Shown here: positions 8,032 through 18,289 of the stretch, piece after piece
Layout: each line of letters opens with the position of its first letter
Position numbering within the stretch: position 1 is the first letter of the stretch
Source: Terriglobia bacterium
GTDB taxonomy: Bacteria; Acidobacteriota; Terriglobia; Versatilivoradales; Versatilivoraceae
Length of the DNA: 64,000 bases
Assembly: GCA_951813285.1 (NCBI GenBank)
Contig: OX638355.1
Location: 1,798,653 to 1,862,652 of the forward strand
Direction of reading: 5' to 3'
The notes under the pieces: generated by a model
What the model was told of the DNA's origin: nothing
The model's database searches: none
Seen by the model: the letters and a program-made list of their open reading frames with translations, nothing else
Position numbers and translations under genes: made by a program

Positions 8032-8853
8032 CTACTTGCGTGTCCTTTGCTGGTAGTCCAGCACGGTATCCACGATGGCGATCTCGACCCGTCGGTTCCG
8101 GGTTCGAGCTTCCGTCGAGGTCCCCTCCACCAGCGGACTCGACTTGCCGAAGCCCTCGGCCGTGATGACGGCCGGATCGATGAAGGAGGCCACCAGGTAG
8201 TCTCGCACTGCCTGGGCCCGACGCTCGGAGAGCTCCTGGTTGTAGGCTTGGGTGCCCACGTCGTCGGTGTGGCCGTAGACAAAGATGTGGTGTCCCTTTG
8301 AGGTCAGCAGTATTCCGGCGATCTTGCTCAGCAGTTCCTTGTTTTGGGACTTCAGGTCGGCCTTGTCGAAATCGAACTGGATGGCCTGGCTGTCCAGGTT
8401 CATGATGAGGCCCAGAGCGGTGCGCCGCGTCTCCACCAGTTGGCTGAGCGCCTGCTGCATGGTGTCCAGCTTTTCGTCGCGCTCCTTGCGGATGCGGGCG
8501 GCCTCCTGTCTGGCCCGCTCGGCTTCCTGTCTGGCCTTCCTTGCTTCGGTCTTCGACTTGGCGGCCGCCGCCCGCGCCTCCGAGGCCACTTCCTCGGCCC
8601 GGGCGCGCCCCAGGGCTGCCTTGAGGGCGTTCTCCTCGGCCCGACCTGCCTGGCGCCTGGCGCTCTCGGCGGTTTCGGCCACGGTTCCGGTCACCTTCCT
8701 GAGCCCGGCCACCTCCCGACTCAGGTCGGTCAGCTTCAGGTAGGTGAGGACCAGCAGGACCGCCACCGCCGCCAATGACAGAAGGATGACCGCCAGCAGG
8801 ATTCTGCCCGGGGTCACTTTGCGGCGGAATGAAGTGATATGGGGAGTTTTCAC
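8032..8853 (-). CDS. OmpA-family protein, membrane anchored with coiled coil
   Basis: One N-terminal membrane helix (residues about 18-39), a long Ala/Arg/Glu-rich coiled coil (about 45-140; repeated KARQEAERARQEAARIRKER type text), then an OmpA C-terminal-like peptidoglycan-binding domain (about 150-262) with FDFDKADLKSQ, GHTDDVGTQAYNQELSERRAQAVRDYL and NRRVEIAIV. It probably links the inner membrane to the cell wall. I chose the GTG at 8853 because GGAGG lies seven bases upstream and it avoids running into the TSUP gene 70 bases upstream. The topology resembles MotB-like or TolR-associated anchors, but no partner is adjacent. Confidence 0.88.
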   Translation of the reverse strand: MKTPHITSFRRKVTPGRILLAVILLSLAAVAVLLVLTYLKLTDLSREVAGLRKVTGTVAETAESARRQAGRAEENALKAALGRARAEEVASEARAAAAKSKTEARKARQEAERARQEAARIRKERDEKLDTMQQALSQLVETRRTALGLIMNLDSQAIQFDFDKADLKSQNKELLSKIAGILLTSKGHHIFVYGHTDDVGTQAYNQELSERRAQAVRDYLVASFIDPAVITAEGFGKSSPLVEGTSTEARTRNRRVEIAIVDTVLDYQQRTRK

Positions 8854-8923
8854 GGAGGCTTCCTCCGATGGGGCCTGGCTGCGACTCCGCACGGCGTCCC
8901 GGGTGCGCCCGGCGGACAACTCG

Positions 8924-9670
8924 CTACTCGAAGAACCACAGCCGCAGGGCAAACAGGACGACGGTGGCTGTCACCACCTTCTTGATCCACCCGTGTCCCT
9001 TGAAGACGGTGAGCCTGACCCCCAGCAATCCTCCGACCAGGTTGCCGGCGCCCAGGACGAATCCCAGGGTCCAGTCGACGCGCCCGCCGGCAGCAAAGAT
9101 TCCCAGCGATACGACCATGGTGGCGAGGATCAGCAGCACCTTCACGGCGTTCCCCTTGACCAGGTCCAGCCCCGCCACGGTGGTGGCCGCCAGGATGAGA
9201 AACCCCACCCCGGCCTGGACGAATCCGCTGTAGACGCCGACCACGAAAAAGGCGCCGGCGATCACCCACCAGGGCCGTCCGCCGGCGGAGGGTCCCAGCT
9301 TTCCCTTGAGAGGGTCCCACAGGGTCCAGAGCGTCACCGCCACCATCAGAAAGGCCAAGGTATCCTTGAAGGCCTCATCCCCGATCTGAAGCGCCACCCA
9401 AGCGCCCAGGGCGGCTCCCAGCGCTGCCGGCAGAGCCGCCCAAAGCAGGCTCCGCCAGTCCATGACCCCATGACGATGAAAGCTCCAAACGGCGCCCACG
9501 TTCTGGGTCAAGACCGCCACCCGATTGGTCCCGTTGGCCACGGTCGCCGGCAGTCCCAGGAAGATCAGCACCGGAAGCGTCAGGAAGGATCCCCCCCCCG
9601 CCACCACGTTCAGGGTGCCGGCAACGCAGCCGACTGCGAACAGGATCAGGTAACTGCCCAATTCAGCCAT
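8924..9670 (-). CDS. TSUP-family permease (TauE/SafE type)
   Basis: Integral inner-membrane protein of the sulfite exporter TauE/SafE family, with about seven to eight hydrophobic helices in 248 residues. The N-terminal CVAGTLNVVAGGGSFLTLPVL and the second-repeat YSGFVQAGVGFLILA are the two inverted-repeat signatures of the family. Members move organosulfur compounds, sulfite or organic acids; the substrate here is not readable. It precedes the OmpA-like gene on the same strand with a 70-base gap. Confidence 0.9.
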   Translation of the reverse strand: MAELGSYLILFAVGCVAGTLNVVAGGGSFLTLPVLIFLGLPATVANGTNRVAVLTQNVGAVWSFHRHGVMDWRSLLWAALPAALGAALGAWVALQIGDEAFKDTLAFLMVAVTLWTLWDPLKGKLGPSAGGRPWWVIAGAFFVVGVYSGFVQAGVGFLILAATTVAGLDLVKGNAVKVLLILATMVVSLGIFAAGGRVDWTLGFVLGAGNLVGGLLGVRLTVFKGHGWIKKVVTATVVLFALRLWFFE

Positions 9671-9824
9671 GAGTCAATGCTCCTTCGGCCAGCATGCTAA
9701 CACGATATGGGGAGAGATCTGCCCCTCATTGACAGCTTCGACCTGGAAGTGTTAGTGATAGCTCCCCAGATGACGTAACCGGTTGAACCCATCCCCGGCC
9801 ACGACCCGGAAATCGGAGATTCCC

Positions 9825-11516
9825 ATGTCCGCCAAACCCGCGAGGGCGCTCAGCGCCTCAATCCTGTTGCTGTTGTCGATTGGGTTCTATCCGATCGCTT
9901 CGGCCGAAACCGTCGATTCCAGGCGCCTGATCGAGGCGGCCAAGGAACCGCAGAACTGGCTGACCTATTCCGGAACCTATGACGCCTGGCGCTACAGCCC
10001 GTTGGAACAGATCAATCGGGAGAACGTGAAGCGGCTGGCGCCGGTCTGGATCTTTCAGACAGGCAAGGTGGATGGAGGCTTTTCCTGCACTCCCCTGGTG
10101 GCGGATGGAGTCATGTACATCACCACGCCCTGGAACCGGGTCTTCGCGCTGGATGCCGTCACCGGCAAGGAGATCTGGCACTACTACCATCCCGAGCCCA
10201 AGGACTTCGGCCTTCTCTACGGTCCCTGGAACCGGGGGGTGGCCCTGGGCCACGGCCTGGTCTTCATGGGGACCATCGACAACCGGCTGGTGGCGCTGGA
10301 CGCCAAGACCGGAGAGGAGGTCTGGAACGTCGAGATCGAGAGCATGCAGCAGTGCGGCTGCAACATCACCGGCGCACCTCTGGTGGTCAAGGACAAGGTC
10401 GTGGTCGGGGTCACCGGGGGAGATTCGGCCCATCGGGGCTATCTGAACGCCTTCGACGCCAGGACCGGCCGGCGGGCCTGGAGGTTCTGGACCATCCCCG
10501 GACCGGGAGAAAAGGGCCACGAAACCTGGAAGGGGGACAGTTGGAAGTATGGCGGCGGGGCCACCTGGATGACCGGCTCCTACGATCCGGAGCTGAATCT
10601 GATCTACTGGGGCGTAGGCAATCCGGCCGCCGACTTCTATGGCGGAGACCGGACCGGAGACAACCTCTATACCGATTCCATCGTAGCCCTGGATGCCGAC
10701 AGCGGGGAGTTGAAGTGGTATTACCAGCAGATTCCCCATGACGTCTGGGACTGGGATACCGCCTACGAATGCGTGTTGATCGACCTGCCGGTCAACGGCA
10801 AGAAACGCAAGCTCCTGATCAATCCCAACAAGGGCGGGTACACCTGGGTGCTGGACCGGACCAACGGAGAGTTCATCGGCGCCTGGCGCTTCGTCGAAAA
10901 CCTCAACTGGATCACGGGGATCGATTCGACCGGGAAGCTGCTGGGACGGATGGAGCCCGAGGTGGGGAAGCCCACCCTGGTCTGCCCGGCCATCGGCGGG
11001 GCTCGAAGCTGGAACCACGGGGCCTACAGCCCCAAGACGGGGCTGTTCTACAACACCGGCATCGAGTGGTGTCAGACCCTCACCGTGCAGAAGGAGGACC
11101 CCAGGCCGGGCGAGACCTTTTTCGGAGGGGTGTTCGAGCTCAAGCCTACTCCCAAGGGAGAGGCCGGCAGCCATCTCGACGCCCTGGATCCGCTGACCGG
11201 GGAGAAGAAATGGAGCTACCAATCCAAGTATCCCTTGCTGGCCTCGGCGGTGGCGACCGGCGGCAACCTGGTCTTCACCGGCGATCCCGAGGGAGAGTTC
11301 TTCGCCCTGGATGCGGAAACCGGCAAGAAGCTGTGGAGCTTCAACACGGGCTCGGGCCACCGGGGCTCGCCCATCAGCTATGCCGTGAACGGCCGGCAGT
11401 ACATCGCGGTCCCGGCAGGCTGGGGGTCGGCGGTGGCCGGCCTGATGCCCCAACTCTGGCCCGAGGTGGAGGACTTCCCGGGCGGTAGCGCCCTGATCGT
11501 GTTCGCCCTGCCTTGA
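9825..11516 (+). CDS. PQQ-dependent dehydrogenase (quinoprotein alcohol dehydrogenase type)
   Basis: Periplasmic eight-bladed propeller enzyme that oxidises an alcohol or aldehyde and passes electrons to cytochrome c. A signal peptide (LSASILLLLSIGFYPIASA) is followed by the propeller repeats (ALDAVTGKEIWHY, ALDAKTGEEVWNV, AFDARTGRRAWRF, ALDADSGELKWYY, ALDAETGKKLWSF). The motif PHDVWDWD has the catalytic-base Asp309 and a second Asp311 two residues on, the pattern of lanthanide-using enzymes of the XoxF kind. The vicinal Cys-Cys found before NRG in classical methanol dehydrogenase is replaced by Tyr132-Gly133; a CGC lies at 177-179. I chose ATG 9825 over a TTG at 9783. The dihaem cytochrome at 14213 is the likely electron acceptor. 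Confidence 0.9.
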   Translation: MSAKPARALSASILLLLSIGFYPIASAETVDSRRLIEAAKEPQNWLTYSGTYDAWRYSPLEQINRENVKRLAPVWIFQTGKVDGGFSCTPLVADGVMYITTPWNRVFALDAVTGKEIWHYYHPEPKDFGLLYGPWNRGVALGHGLVFMGTIDNRLVALDAKTGEEVWNVEIESMQQCGCNITGAPLVVKDKVVVGVTGGDSAHRGYLNAFDARTGRRAWRFWTIPGPGEKGHETWKGDSWKYGGGATWMTGSYDPELNLIYWGVGNPAADFYGGDRTGDNLYTDSIVALDADSGELKWYYQQIPHDVWDWDTAYECVLIDLPVNGKKRKLLINPNKGGYTWVLDRTNGEFIGAWRFVENLNWITGIDSTGKLLGRMEPEVGKPTLVCPAIGGARSWNHGAYSPKTGLFYNTGIEWCQTLTVQKEDPRPGETFFGGVFELKPTPKGEAGSHLDALDPLTGEKKWSYQSKYPLLASAVATGGNLVFTGDPEGEFFALDAETGKKLWSFNTGSGHRGSPISYAVNGRQYIAVPAGWGSAVAGLMPQLWPEVEDFPGGSALIVFALP

Positions 11517-11703
11517 TTTTCCATCGCCGTTCAAGAGCGCACCGACAAGACTGCAAGATTTTGGATCGCACCAGAACGACAGTCCTTGTATTCCGGTCGT
11601 GACACGGCACATTGGTCGGGGAACGCCCCCCTCTCCAGCGATGTGGGCGGCGGTGCTCTGCCGAATTGCCCCTCCGGCGGGATCTGCCACAGGAGGACCA
11701 TTG

Positions 11704-14061
11704 TTGCAGCCGAAGTATTTGGTGGTGGTGGCGGTCCTTCTGCTGTGGAGCTTTGCGCGGCAGGCGCCGGCCGGGCAGGCGGACCCCGCCGGTGAGGTCG
11801 ATCCGGCAATGATTGACGGTCCGCCGGCTCCCGTTCCGCCGGCGGTAATGACCCGCGACGATCAAGGCCGGACGACGGTTCGCGCGATCAGGCTGGACCA
11901 GAGCATCGACCTCGACGGCCTGCTGGACGAGGCCGTTTACGGGACGGTTCCCGCCATCAGCGGCTTCATTCAACTGACGCCCGACGCGGGAGCGGAGGCG
12001 ACCGAGCGGACCGAGGCCTGGATCCTTTTCGACGAGACCAGCGTCTACGTCTCGGCGCGGGTCTGGGACTCGGCGCCCGAGAGCCAGTGGGTCGCCAACG
12101 AGATGCGGCGCGACACCAACCAGCTCCGTCAAAACGACACCTTCGCCGTGCTGTTCGATACGTTCTACGATCGCCGCAACGGAGTCCTCTTCTACACCAA
12201 TCCGCTCGGCGCCCGCGCAGACGCACAGCTCATTAACGAGGGCAACCCGAACTCGGACTGGAACCCGGTGTGGGACGTGCGAACCGGCCGCTTCGACGGC
12301 GGCTGGACGGTAGAGATGGAGATTCCGTTCAAGACCCTGCGCTACCGGTCGGAGCCGCCCCATATCTGGGGCGTCCAACTCAGGCGCGCCATCCGGCGCA
12401 AGAACGAGTGGGCCTATCTGACGCCGCTGCCCATCGCGGCCGGATTCGGCAGTGGCGCCCGCGGGGTGTTCCGCATCTCCGAGGCCGGCTCGCTGGTTGG
12501 CCTGGAGCCTCCGTCGGCGGGCCGCAGCCTCGAGATCAAACCTTATGTCATCGGCGGCTTGACCACGGACCTGTCCGCAACCCCCGTGAAGATCGACGAT
12601 GTGAGCGTCGACGGCGGCATCGACGTGAAGTACGGCATCACCCGGAACCTGACCGCCGACTTCACCTACAACACGGACTTCGCGCAGGTGGAGGTGGACG
12701 AGCGCCAGGTCAACCTGACCCGCTTCCCCCTGTTCTTTCCGGAGAAGCGGGAGTTCTTTCTCGAAGGACGTGGCATCTTCGGCTTCGCCCGTGGCGCCTT
12801 CACGCCCGTCGGCGGGCCGGGCACCGAGCCGGCCGGCGGGTTCTTCGGCGCCGTCAACGTGCCGCAGCTCTTCTACAGCCGGAGGATCGGGCTGGAGGAG
12901 GGCCGGGTGGTGCCCATTGTCGGCGGCGCGCGCCTGACGGGCAAGGTCGGGCAGTTCGATGTGGGCGCCCTGAACATCCACACGGGGGACGAGACGGTTT
13001 CCAGGTCGGAACCGACCAACTTCACCGTCTTCCGTCTCCGGCGTGACATCCTGCGCCGCAGCTCGGTCGGTGCGATCTTCACCAACCGCTCCGTCTCCCG
13101 GGTGGCGCCGGGCTCCAACCAGGCCTACGGCATCGACGGCACCTTCGCCTTCTTCGAGAATGTCAATCTGACTACCTACGTTGCCAGGACCCGGCTCCCC
13201 GCTCCCGAGTACCGGGGGAAGGACCTGAGCTACCAGGGCAAGTTCGAGTACACGGCGGACCGCTACGGTTTTCAGGTGGATCACCTGGTGGTGGAGGATA
13301 ACTTCCTGCCGGAGGTAGGCTTCCTGAGGCGCGACAACTTCCGGCGCACCTTCACCTCGGCTCGCTTCAGCCCCCGGCCGCGGTCGATCCGGAACGTCCG
13401 GCAGTTCAGCCTGGAGGGCAGCATCGATTACATCCTGGCGGCCGACCGGAACCACCTGGAGACGCGACAGAACATCGTGGCCTTCCAGACCGAGTTCGAG
13501 TCCAGCGACCGACTGACCTTCACGGCGACCGACAGCTATGAGCTGCTTGTCGAGCCGTTCGTTCCTCCCGGTTCCGATTTCTCGATCCCGGCAGGTGGAT
13601 ACCGCTTCGCCGACGTTCAGGTGGCCTATGCCATCGGCGGGCAGCGACGGGTCAACGGCCAGGTCGCGCTGAGACGCGGCGCCTACTTCGAGGGCGACCT
13701 GACCACGGTGGAACTGACGCAGGGTCGCATCGCGGTGCTGCCGCAGATGTCGGTGGAGCCCAACGTCTCCTTCAACTGGATCGACACGCCCTACGGGGCG
13801 TTCCAGACGAACCTGGCGGTGATGCGGGTGAACTACGCATTCAGCCCGCGCATGTTTTTCAGCGGGCTCATGCAATACAACTCGGCCAGCAATTCGTTCG
13901 GCAGCAACCTGCGCCTGCGGTGGGAGTACAGCCCCGGCAGCGAGTTGTTCGTGGTCTACACCGACGACCACGACGTCACCGGCGGCTTGCGGCCCGACCG
14001 GGGCTGGGACCTGCGCAACCGCGGCCTGGTCGTCAAGTTCAACAAGTTGTTCCGTTTCTGA
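11704..14061 (+). CDS. DUF5916 outer-membrane protein with CBM9-like domain
   Basis: After a signal sequence (LLQPKYLVVVAVLLLWSF) comes a carbohydrate-binding-module-9-like beta sandwich (IDLDGLLDEAVY, AWILFDETSVYVSARVWD, FAVLFDTFYDRRNGVLFYTNP, GGWTVEMEIPFKTLRY). Then comes DUF5916 proper with the diagnostic FPLFFPEKREFFLEG, and a long C-terminal series of amphipathic strands ending in Phe (NKLFRF), typical of an outer-membrane barrel. I chose a TTG at 11704, seven bases after AGGAGG; TTG 11701 is equally in frame. The family is abundant in Acidobacteriota and relatives; its substrate is unknown. Its place between a PQQ dehydrogenase and a cytochrome c suggests supply of a substrate to the periplasm. 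Confidence 0.85.
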   Translation: MQPKYLVVVAVLLLWSFARQAPAGQADPAGEVDPAMIDGPPAPVPPAVMTRDDQGRTTVRAIRLDQSIDLDGLLDEAVYGTVPAISGFIQLTPDAGAEATERTEAWILFDETSVYVSARVWDSAPESQWVANEMRRDTNQLRQNDTFAVLFDTFYDRRNGVLFYTNPLGARADAQLINEGNPNSDWNPVWDVRTGRFDGGWTVEMEIPFKTLRYRSEPPHIWGVQLRRAIRRKNEWAYLTPLPIAAGFGSGARGVFRISEAGSLVGLEPPSAGRSLEIKPYVIGGLTTDLSATPVKIDDVSVDGGIDVKYGITRNLTADFTYNTDFAQVEVDERQVNLTRFPLFFPEKREFFLEGRGIFGFARGAFTPVGGPGTEPAGGFFGAVNVPQLFYSRRIGLEEGRVVPIVGGARLTGKVGQFDVGALNIHTGDETVSRSEPTNFTVFRLRRDILRRSSVGAIFTNRSVSRVAPGSNQAYGIDGTFAFFENVNLTTYVARTRLPAPEYRGKDLSYQGKFEYTADRYGFQVDHLVVEDNFLPEVGFLRRDNFRRTFTSARFSPRPRSIRNVRQFSLEGSIDYILAADRNHLETRQNIVAFQTEFESSDRLTFTATDSYELLVEPFVPPGSDFSIPAGGYRFADVQVAYAIGGQRRVNGQVALRRGAYFEGDLTTVELTQGRIAVLPQMSVEPNVSFNWIDTPYGAFQTNLAVMRVNYAFSPRMFFSGLMQYNSASNSFGSNLRLRWEYSPGSELFVVYTDDHDVTGGLRPDRGWDLRNRGLVVKFNKLFRF

Positions 14062-14212
14062 GCGGGAATCGAGTCCGGCGCTGCACGACGAATTTAGCAA
14101 GAGGTTCGTTTGTGAGATTATTATCGCTGACCCTGCTCGAATAGGGGCCGGCCGGGGCTCCGGACCCTTGCTTCGGCAGGGGGGCGGGTAGCGTTCAGGA
14201 GGAGGAGGAGAT

Positions 14213-15151
14213 ATGGTCGGGTTTATCAGGATCCTGGTGCTGGCGGGTGCTCCTCTATGGGCGCCCTGGCCCCAGCAGCCCAGCGTCGATCTCGAGGACC
14301 CGGCGGTGATCGGGGCGGGCCGGACCCTGTTCGCCCGGAGCTGTTCGGTCGGCTATTGCCATGGAGCCGAGGGCAGAGCCGGCGGCGGCCCGCGCCTGCG
14401 CGGCAAGCAGTGGGAGCCGGGCTATCTCTATCGGGTGACCGCCGAGGGCATCCCCCGCTCCTCCATGCCGGGATGGAAAGACAAGCTCAGCCAGGAAGAG
14501 ATCTGGTCGTTGGTGGCCTACGTGATGGCGCTCTCCGATCCGGATCAGTCCGGCGCTTCCGAGGTGGCCGCCACTGCCGCGCCCCTGCCGGAATCGCAGG
14601 CGCCCGAGCCGGCCGAGACGACCGACCTGCCTGAGACGGGCAAGGCGTCGGCCGGGCCGGCGGGCGAGCCCGACAAGGGGCGGGAACTGTTCTTCGATGC
14701 CGCCGACGACCTCAACTGCGCTCAGTGCCACCGCGTCCGGGGGATGGGGGCGGAGGTCGGACCCGATCTCAGCGGGCTGGCCGATCGGCCAGCCAGGCAG
14801 ATCTTGCGCGACATCGTTCTGCCGGGGGCCCGGCTTTCAAGCCGGCAAGCGCTCTTCGTGCTCACCACCGTGGACGGGGAACGTCTGATGGTGCTGAAGG
14901 CCGGCGAGCAGGAACAGCGCGTCCGGTTCTACGACCTCACCGCGCTGCCGCCGGTTCGGAGGACCCTGGCCCGGGATCGGGTTCAGACCCTGGAGCCGCA
15001 TCCCGGCTCTCCCATGCCTGACACCTACGGCCAACGCTATACCTTGAAGCAGTTGCTGGACCTGGTCAGTTTCCTGAAGGCCGGTGAGCCGGGAGCCTCT
15101 TCCACCGTTACCCTGGAGGATCTTCTGCGGGACGGCCGGGAGACTCGATAA
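14213..15151 (+). CDS. Secreted dihaem cytochrome c
   Basis: A hydrophobic leader is followed by two cytochrome c domains joined by a Pro/Glu/Ala-rich linker (about residues 115-155). Domain 1 binds haem through C44-x4-C49-H50 (CSVGYCH), with two extra residues between the cysteines compared with the normal motif, and has a distal MPGW. Domain 2 has a regular C169-AQ-C172-H173, with SPMPDTY as the Met ligand region. ATG 14213 follows AGGAGGAGGAG. It lies downstream of the PQQ dehydrogenase and DUF5916 genes and probably carries electrons from the former towards a terminal oxidase. The 3' end overlaps lysC on the other strand by 44 bases. Confidence 0.9.
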   Translation: MVGFIRILVLAGAPLWAPWPQQPSVDLEDPAVIGAGRTLFARSCSVGYCHGAEGRAGGGPRLRGKQWEPGYLYRVTAEGIPRSSMPGWKDKLSQEEIWSLVAYVMALSDPDQSGASEVAATAAPLPESQAPEPAETTDLPETGKASAGPAGEPDKGRELFFDAADDLNCAQCHRVRGMGAEVGPDLSGLADRPARQILRDIVLPGARLSSRQALFVLTTVDGERLMVLKAGEQEQRVRFYDLTALPPVRRTLARDRVQTLEPHPGSPMPDTYGQRYTLKQLLDLVSFLKAGEPGASSTVTLEDLLRDGRETR

Positions 15152-16301
15152 AGGTCCGGTGCAGGGCGGCGGTGAGCCGGGTGGCCTGACTTTCGGCCAC
15201 CAGCAGGGTGATCCGCCGCGGCGAGGCTTCCACCCCCAGAACCTCTACCGCCGACTGCCTGGCCGTCTCCAGCGCCTGCCCGGCGGCATCGGGGGGCAGG
15301 CCCATTCCGACCACCGACAATCCCGACATCCCTTCGTGGAGAGTGAGGCGCGGGCCCAGGCGGCCGCTCAGCTCGCTTCGAAGCGACGGCCATTCGGGAA
15401 GCTCGCCGGCGGCGACCACGCAGCAGGCTTCCTCTTGCGCGCCTGCCCGGCAGGGCCTGAAGGGCAGTCCCGACTCCCCCAGCCGGGTCCGCAGCTCCTC
15501 ATCGCTTCCCCCGAAACTGAGGCGGGCCAGATCGGATGCAACCGTCACGCCGCAGGCCGGCAGGCCGGTGCCCCGAGTGTCCACCCGGGAGTGGCCTCCC
15601 TCACGGTGAGCCGCACTGGTGAGGATGGTGACCCCGGTCTTGCGAGCCCACTCCACCGCCTGAACGTTCAGGACCTGGGCGCCGTGGGCGGCCAGGTCCA
15701 GCATTTCGTCGTAGGAGACGTTCTCCAGCAGAAAGGCTTCCGGCACTCGCCGCGGATCGGCGGTGTAGACGCCGTCCACGTCCGAGCAGATCTCGCAGTA
15801 GGAGGCGCCCAGGGCCGAAGCCAGGGCGACGGCGGTGGCGTCGGAGCCACCCCGGCCCAGGGTGGTGATCTCGCGGCGGTAGGACATCCCCTGGAAGCCG
15901 GCCACGATGACCACCTTGCCTCGGGACAGCTCGTCCTGGATGCGCACCGGGCGCACGTCGATGATCTGGGCGTCGGAGTGGCGGTCGTTGGTGATGATTC
16001 CCGATTGGGAGCCGGTGAAGGAGATGGCTTCCAGGCCCCGCTTCTGAATGGCCATGGCCAGCAGCGCCATGGCAATGCGCTCCCCGGTCGAGAGCAGCAT
16101 GTCCAGTTCGCGCCGCGGGGGCGTCTCAGTCACCTGGCGGGCCAGGGCCAGCAGGTCGTCGGTGGTTCGGCCCATGGCCGACACCACGGTGCAGATCCGT
16201 TCGCCCCTGGCGGCGCTGCGGGCAATCCGGTCGGCCACACCCTCCAGCCTGGGGAGGTCCGCCACCGAGCTGCCACCATATTTCTGCACCACGACGTCCA
16301 T
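15108..16301 (-). CDS. lysC: Aspartate kinase
   Basis: Phosphorylates aspartate, first step to lysine, threonine, methionine and diaminopimelate. The N-terminal kinase domain has [11 protein letters not shown] (family KFGGTSV), a [13 protein letters not shown] loop, [11 protein letters not shown], and [20 protein letters not shown] followed by [13 protein letters not shown]. The C-terminal part (from about 255) contains two ACT-like regulatory halves, the second with [17 protein letters not shown]. Length of 397 matches monofunctional class enzymes. ATG 16301 follows an AGGAAGGTGCC region. Gene is convergent with, and overlaps, the cytochrome c gene. Confidence 0.93.
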   Translation of the reverse strand: MDVVVQKYGGSSVADLPRLEGVADRIARSAARGERICTVVSAMGRTTDDLLALARQVTETPPRRELDMLLSTGERIAMALLAMAIQKRGLEAISFTGSQSGIITNDRHSDAQIIDVRPVRIQDELSRGKVVIVAGFQGMSYRREITTLGRGGSDATAVALASALGASYCEICSDVDGVYTADPRRVPEAFLLENVSYDEMLDLAAHGAQVLNVQAVEWARKTGVTILTSAAHREGGHSRVDTRGTGLPACGVTVASDLARLSFGGSDEELRTRLGESGLPFRPCRAGAQEEACCVVAAGELPEWPSLRSELSGRLGPRLTLHEGMSGLSVVGMGLPPDAAGQALETARQSAVEVLGVEASPRRITLLVAESQATRLTAALHRTFIESPGRPAEDPPG

Positions 16302-17055
16302 GGGAGGGCACCTTCCTGCGGGGCCTTATATCACAGGGACACCAGCCGCTGGCCCCCATTTCTCGCCAAGAGTCGCGCTCTTGAAAAGAAATCAGGGAGT
16401 GAGGAGTGTGTTTATCGTGGCGGAAACGATTGTCCGAAGCGCCCCTCGGATCGCTTACGTAAAAAGCGAACCACGAATGGACACGAATGAACACGAATGG
16501 GGATGGACCCCCTTCAATGACCAACGGCGCCCGAATGCATCCGCGATATCGTGACCTCGATATCCGGGCGTCATGGGAGGAAGCCCACCCGGGAGCGCGG
16601 GCGTCCCGCCCGCACAACACTGGCAAAGCCTGGCCTATCTCCTCGACCCGGGTCCGCCGGCAAGGGCGCCAGGGCTCTACTTCGGCCGGACCCATGCGAT
16701 TTCCACCGGCAGGAGGGGCGGGGCTGCAACATCGCAGGGAAACTGAGCGGCAACCCAAGGGACAGGATTAATAGGACCAGAGGCCGCTGCACGGGACGCT
16801 GGCTGAAAATCGGGGCGTTGGGCACAGCCAAGACCCGCCACGGGGAAGATCAATCGAGAAGGACTAAAAATTGAACATGGATGCACAGGATAGACAGGAT
16901 AAACAGCCGGCCGTTTTGGTTTTGGAAATGAAGACGAACCACCAATGAACACGAATGGGGACGAATAGGGATGGAGCTCGGTCAATGACGAGCGGCGCCC
17001 GGGTGCTTCTGCACTATTGTGACGTAGGTGTCACGGCGTCAGGGGAGAATGCCCC

Positions 17056-17487
17056 CCCGGGAGCGCGGGCGTCCCGCCCGCAACCTTATTGGTGCAAGCA
17101 GCCTGCGATCCAGGGGCATTCCCTCGAACAGAGCACCAAACCGGCCTTTGCAGGGTTCGCTACTATGGTGCCAAGTCCTATGCGGGCGAGACGCCCGCGC
17201 TCCCGGGTGGGTCCCGCCCGCAACCTTATTGGTGCAAGCAGCCTGCGATCCAGGGGCATTCCCTCGAACAGAGCACCAAACCGGCCTTTGCAGGGTTCGC
17301 TACTTTGGTGCTAAGTCCTATGCGGGCGAGACGCCCGCGCTCCCGGGTGGGTCCCGCCCGCAACCCTATTCGTGCAAGCAGCCTGCGATCCAGGGGCATT
17401 CCCTCGAACAGAGCACCAAACCGGCCTTTGCAGGGTTCGCTACTATGGTGCCAAGTCCTATGCGGGCGAGACGCCCGCGCTCCCGGG
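17056..17487. repeat. Three tandem 140-bp REPIN-like units
   Basis: Unit starts fall at 17081, 17221 and 17361 (first CAACC after the left hairpin), an exact 140-bp period with only a few differences between copies. Each unit is bounded on the left by CGGGAGCGCGGGCGTC plus CGCCCGCA and on the right by the reverse complement (TGCGGGCG-AGA-CGCCCGCGCTCCCGG). The ends are therefore inverted repeats that can fold individually and together. Confidence 0.9.
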
Positions 17488-18289
17488 TGGGCATTCTCCC
17501 ATTCACTCTTGCTCCTCAAGAGAGCGTGTCGGGTTGCCGGGCCGCAGCCCTGCCGTGCAGATCATGCGAGAGAGCCTCTTGCAATATTGGCAGTGGGACA
17601 GGTCATTTTGCCGGCAATCGTGATGTTCTGCCTATTTCAATTGTCGGGTGCGACCTGGTGAAAAAGGGGAGTTCACCACAAAAAGCACAAAAGTCACAAA
17701 ACCAATTTCGTGATTTCGAGTCTTGGCAATCCGCAGTTGATCCCCATGGCGACGGGTTGACCGGATGTATGCAGATAGCGCGGAACTTGTGCGACGGGTT
17801 CGGGAGTCAACGTCTTGCAGGCTTTCAGTGTTCTGCTCTTTTTGTGTTCTTGTGCCTCTTGTGGCCATCCCCGGCAAAGGTCACGCTGCCGAATTTTGCA
17901 AAAGGCTCATCCTTGCGTCGGCTTGTGCGTCACTTCGGCTCACCGGCATTTACTGCCGCCGCCTACGCGGCTCGACACCCAAACTCGATGTTTCCCATGG
18001 GCTGACGCCCACGGCTAAGTGCTGCCGCGGCTTCGCCGCTCTCGAGGAAGCCGGCTAAAGCAGCATATTCTCAGACAAGTGTCGCCCCCGCCCTGACGTG
18101 CGGATCATTCGAGGGTGAAACAATCAGAAATCGACAATCCTTTCGTGACCTTGGTATCCCGTTACGGTTCACCTCAACGCCTTAGTGGCCCTTCGTCTTT
18201 CTTCGTGGCCCTTCGTGGATCACTCTTTTTCTTTTGTCTTTTTTCGGCTGTTTCAGGCAAGCCGGGCCCCCCACGACGGGGCGGATCAT

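Noticed and set aside
11374-14100. A 908-codon open frame on the minus strand opposite the DUF5916 gene
   Set aside because: Composition follows from high GC at third positions of the plus-strand gene; no family motifs, whereas the plus strand has a signal peptide, CBM9-like and DUF5916 motifs.
17028-18005. Apparent proteins with repeated 'AGETPALPGG' or 'RERGRPARNLI' text
   Set aside because: These are translations of the hairpin-bounded DNA repeats; the text changes frame and strand with the repeat and has no independent start signal.
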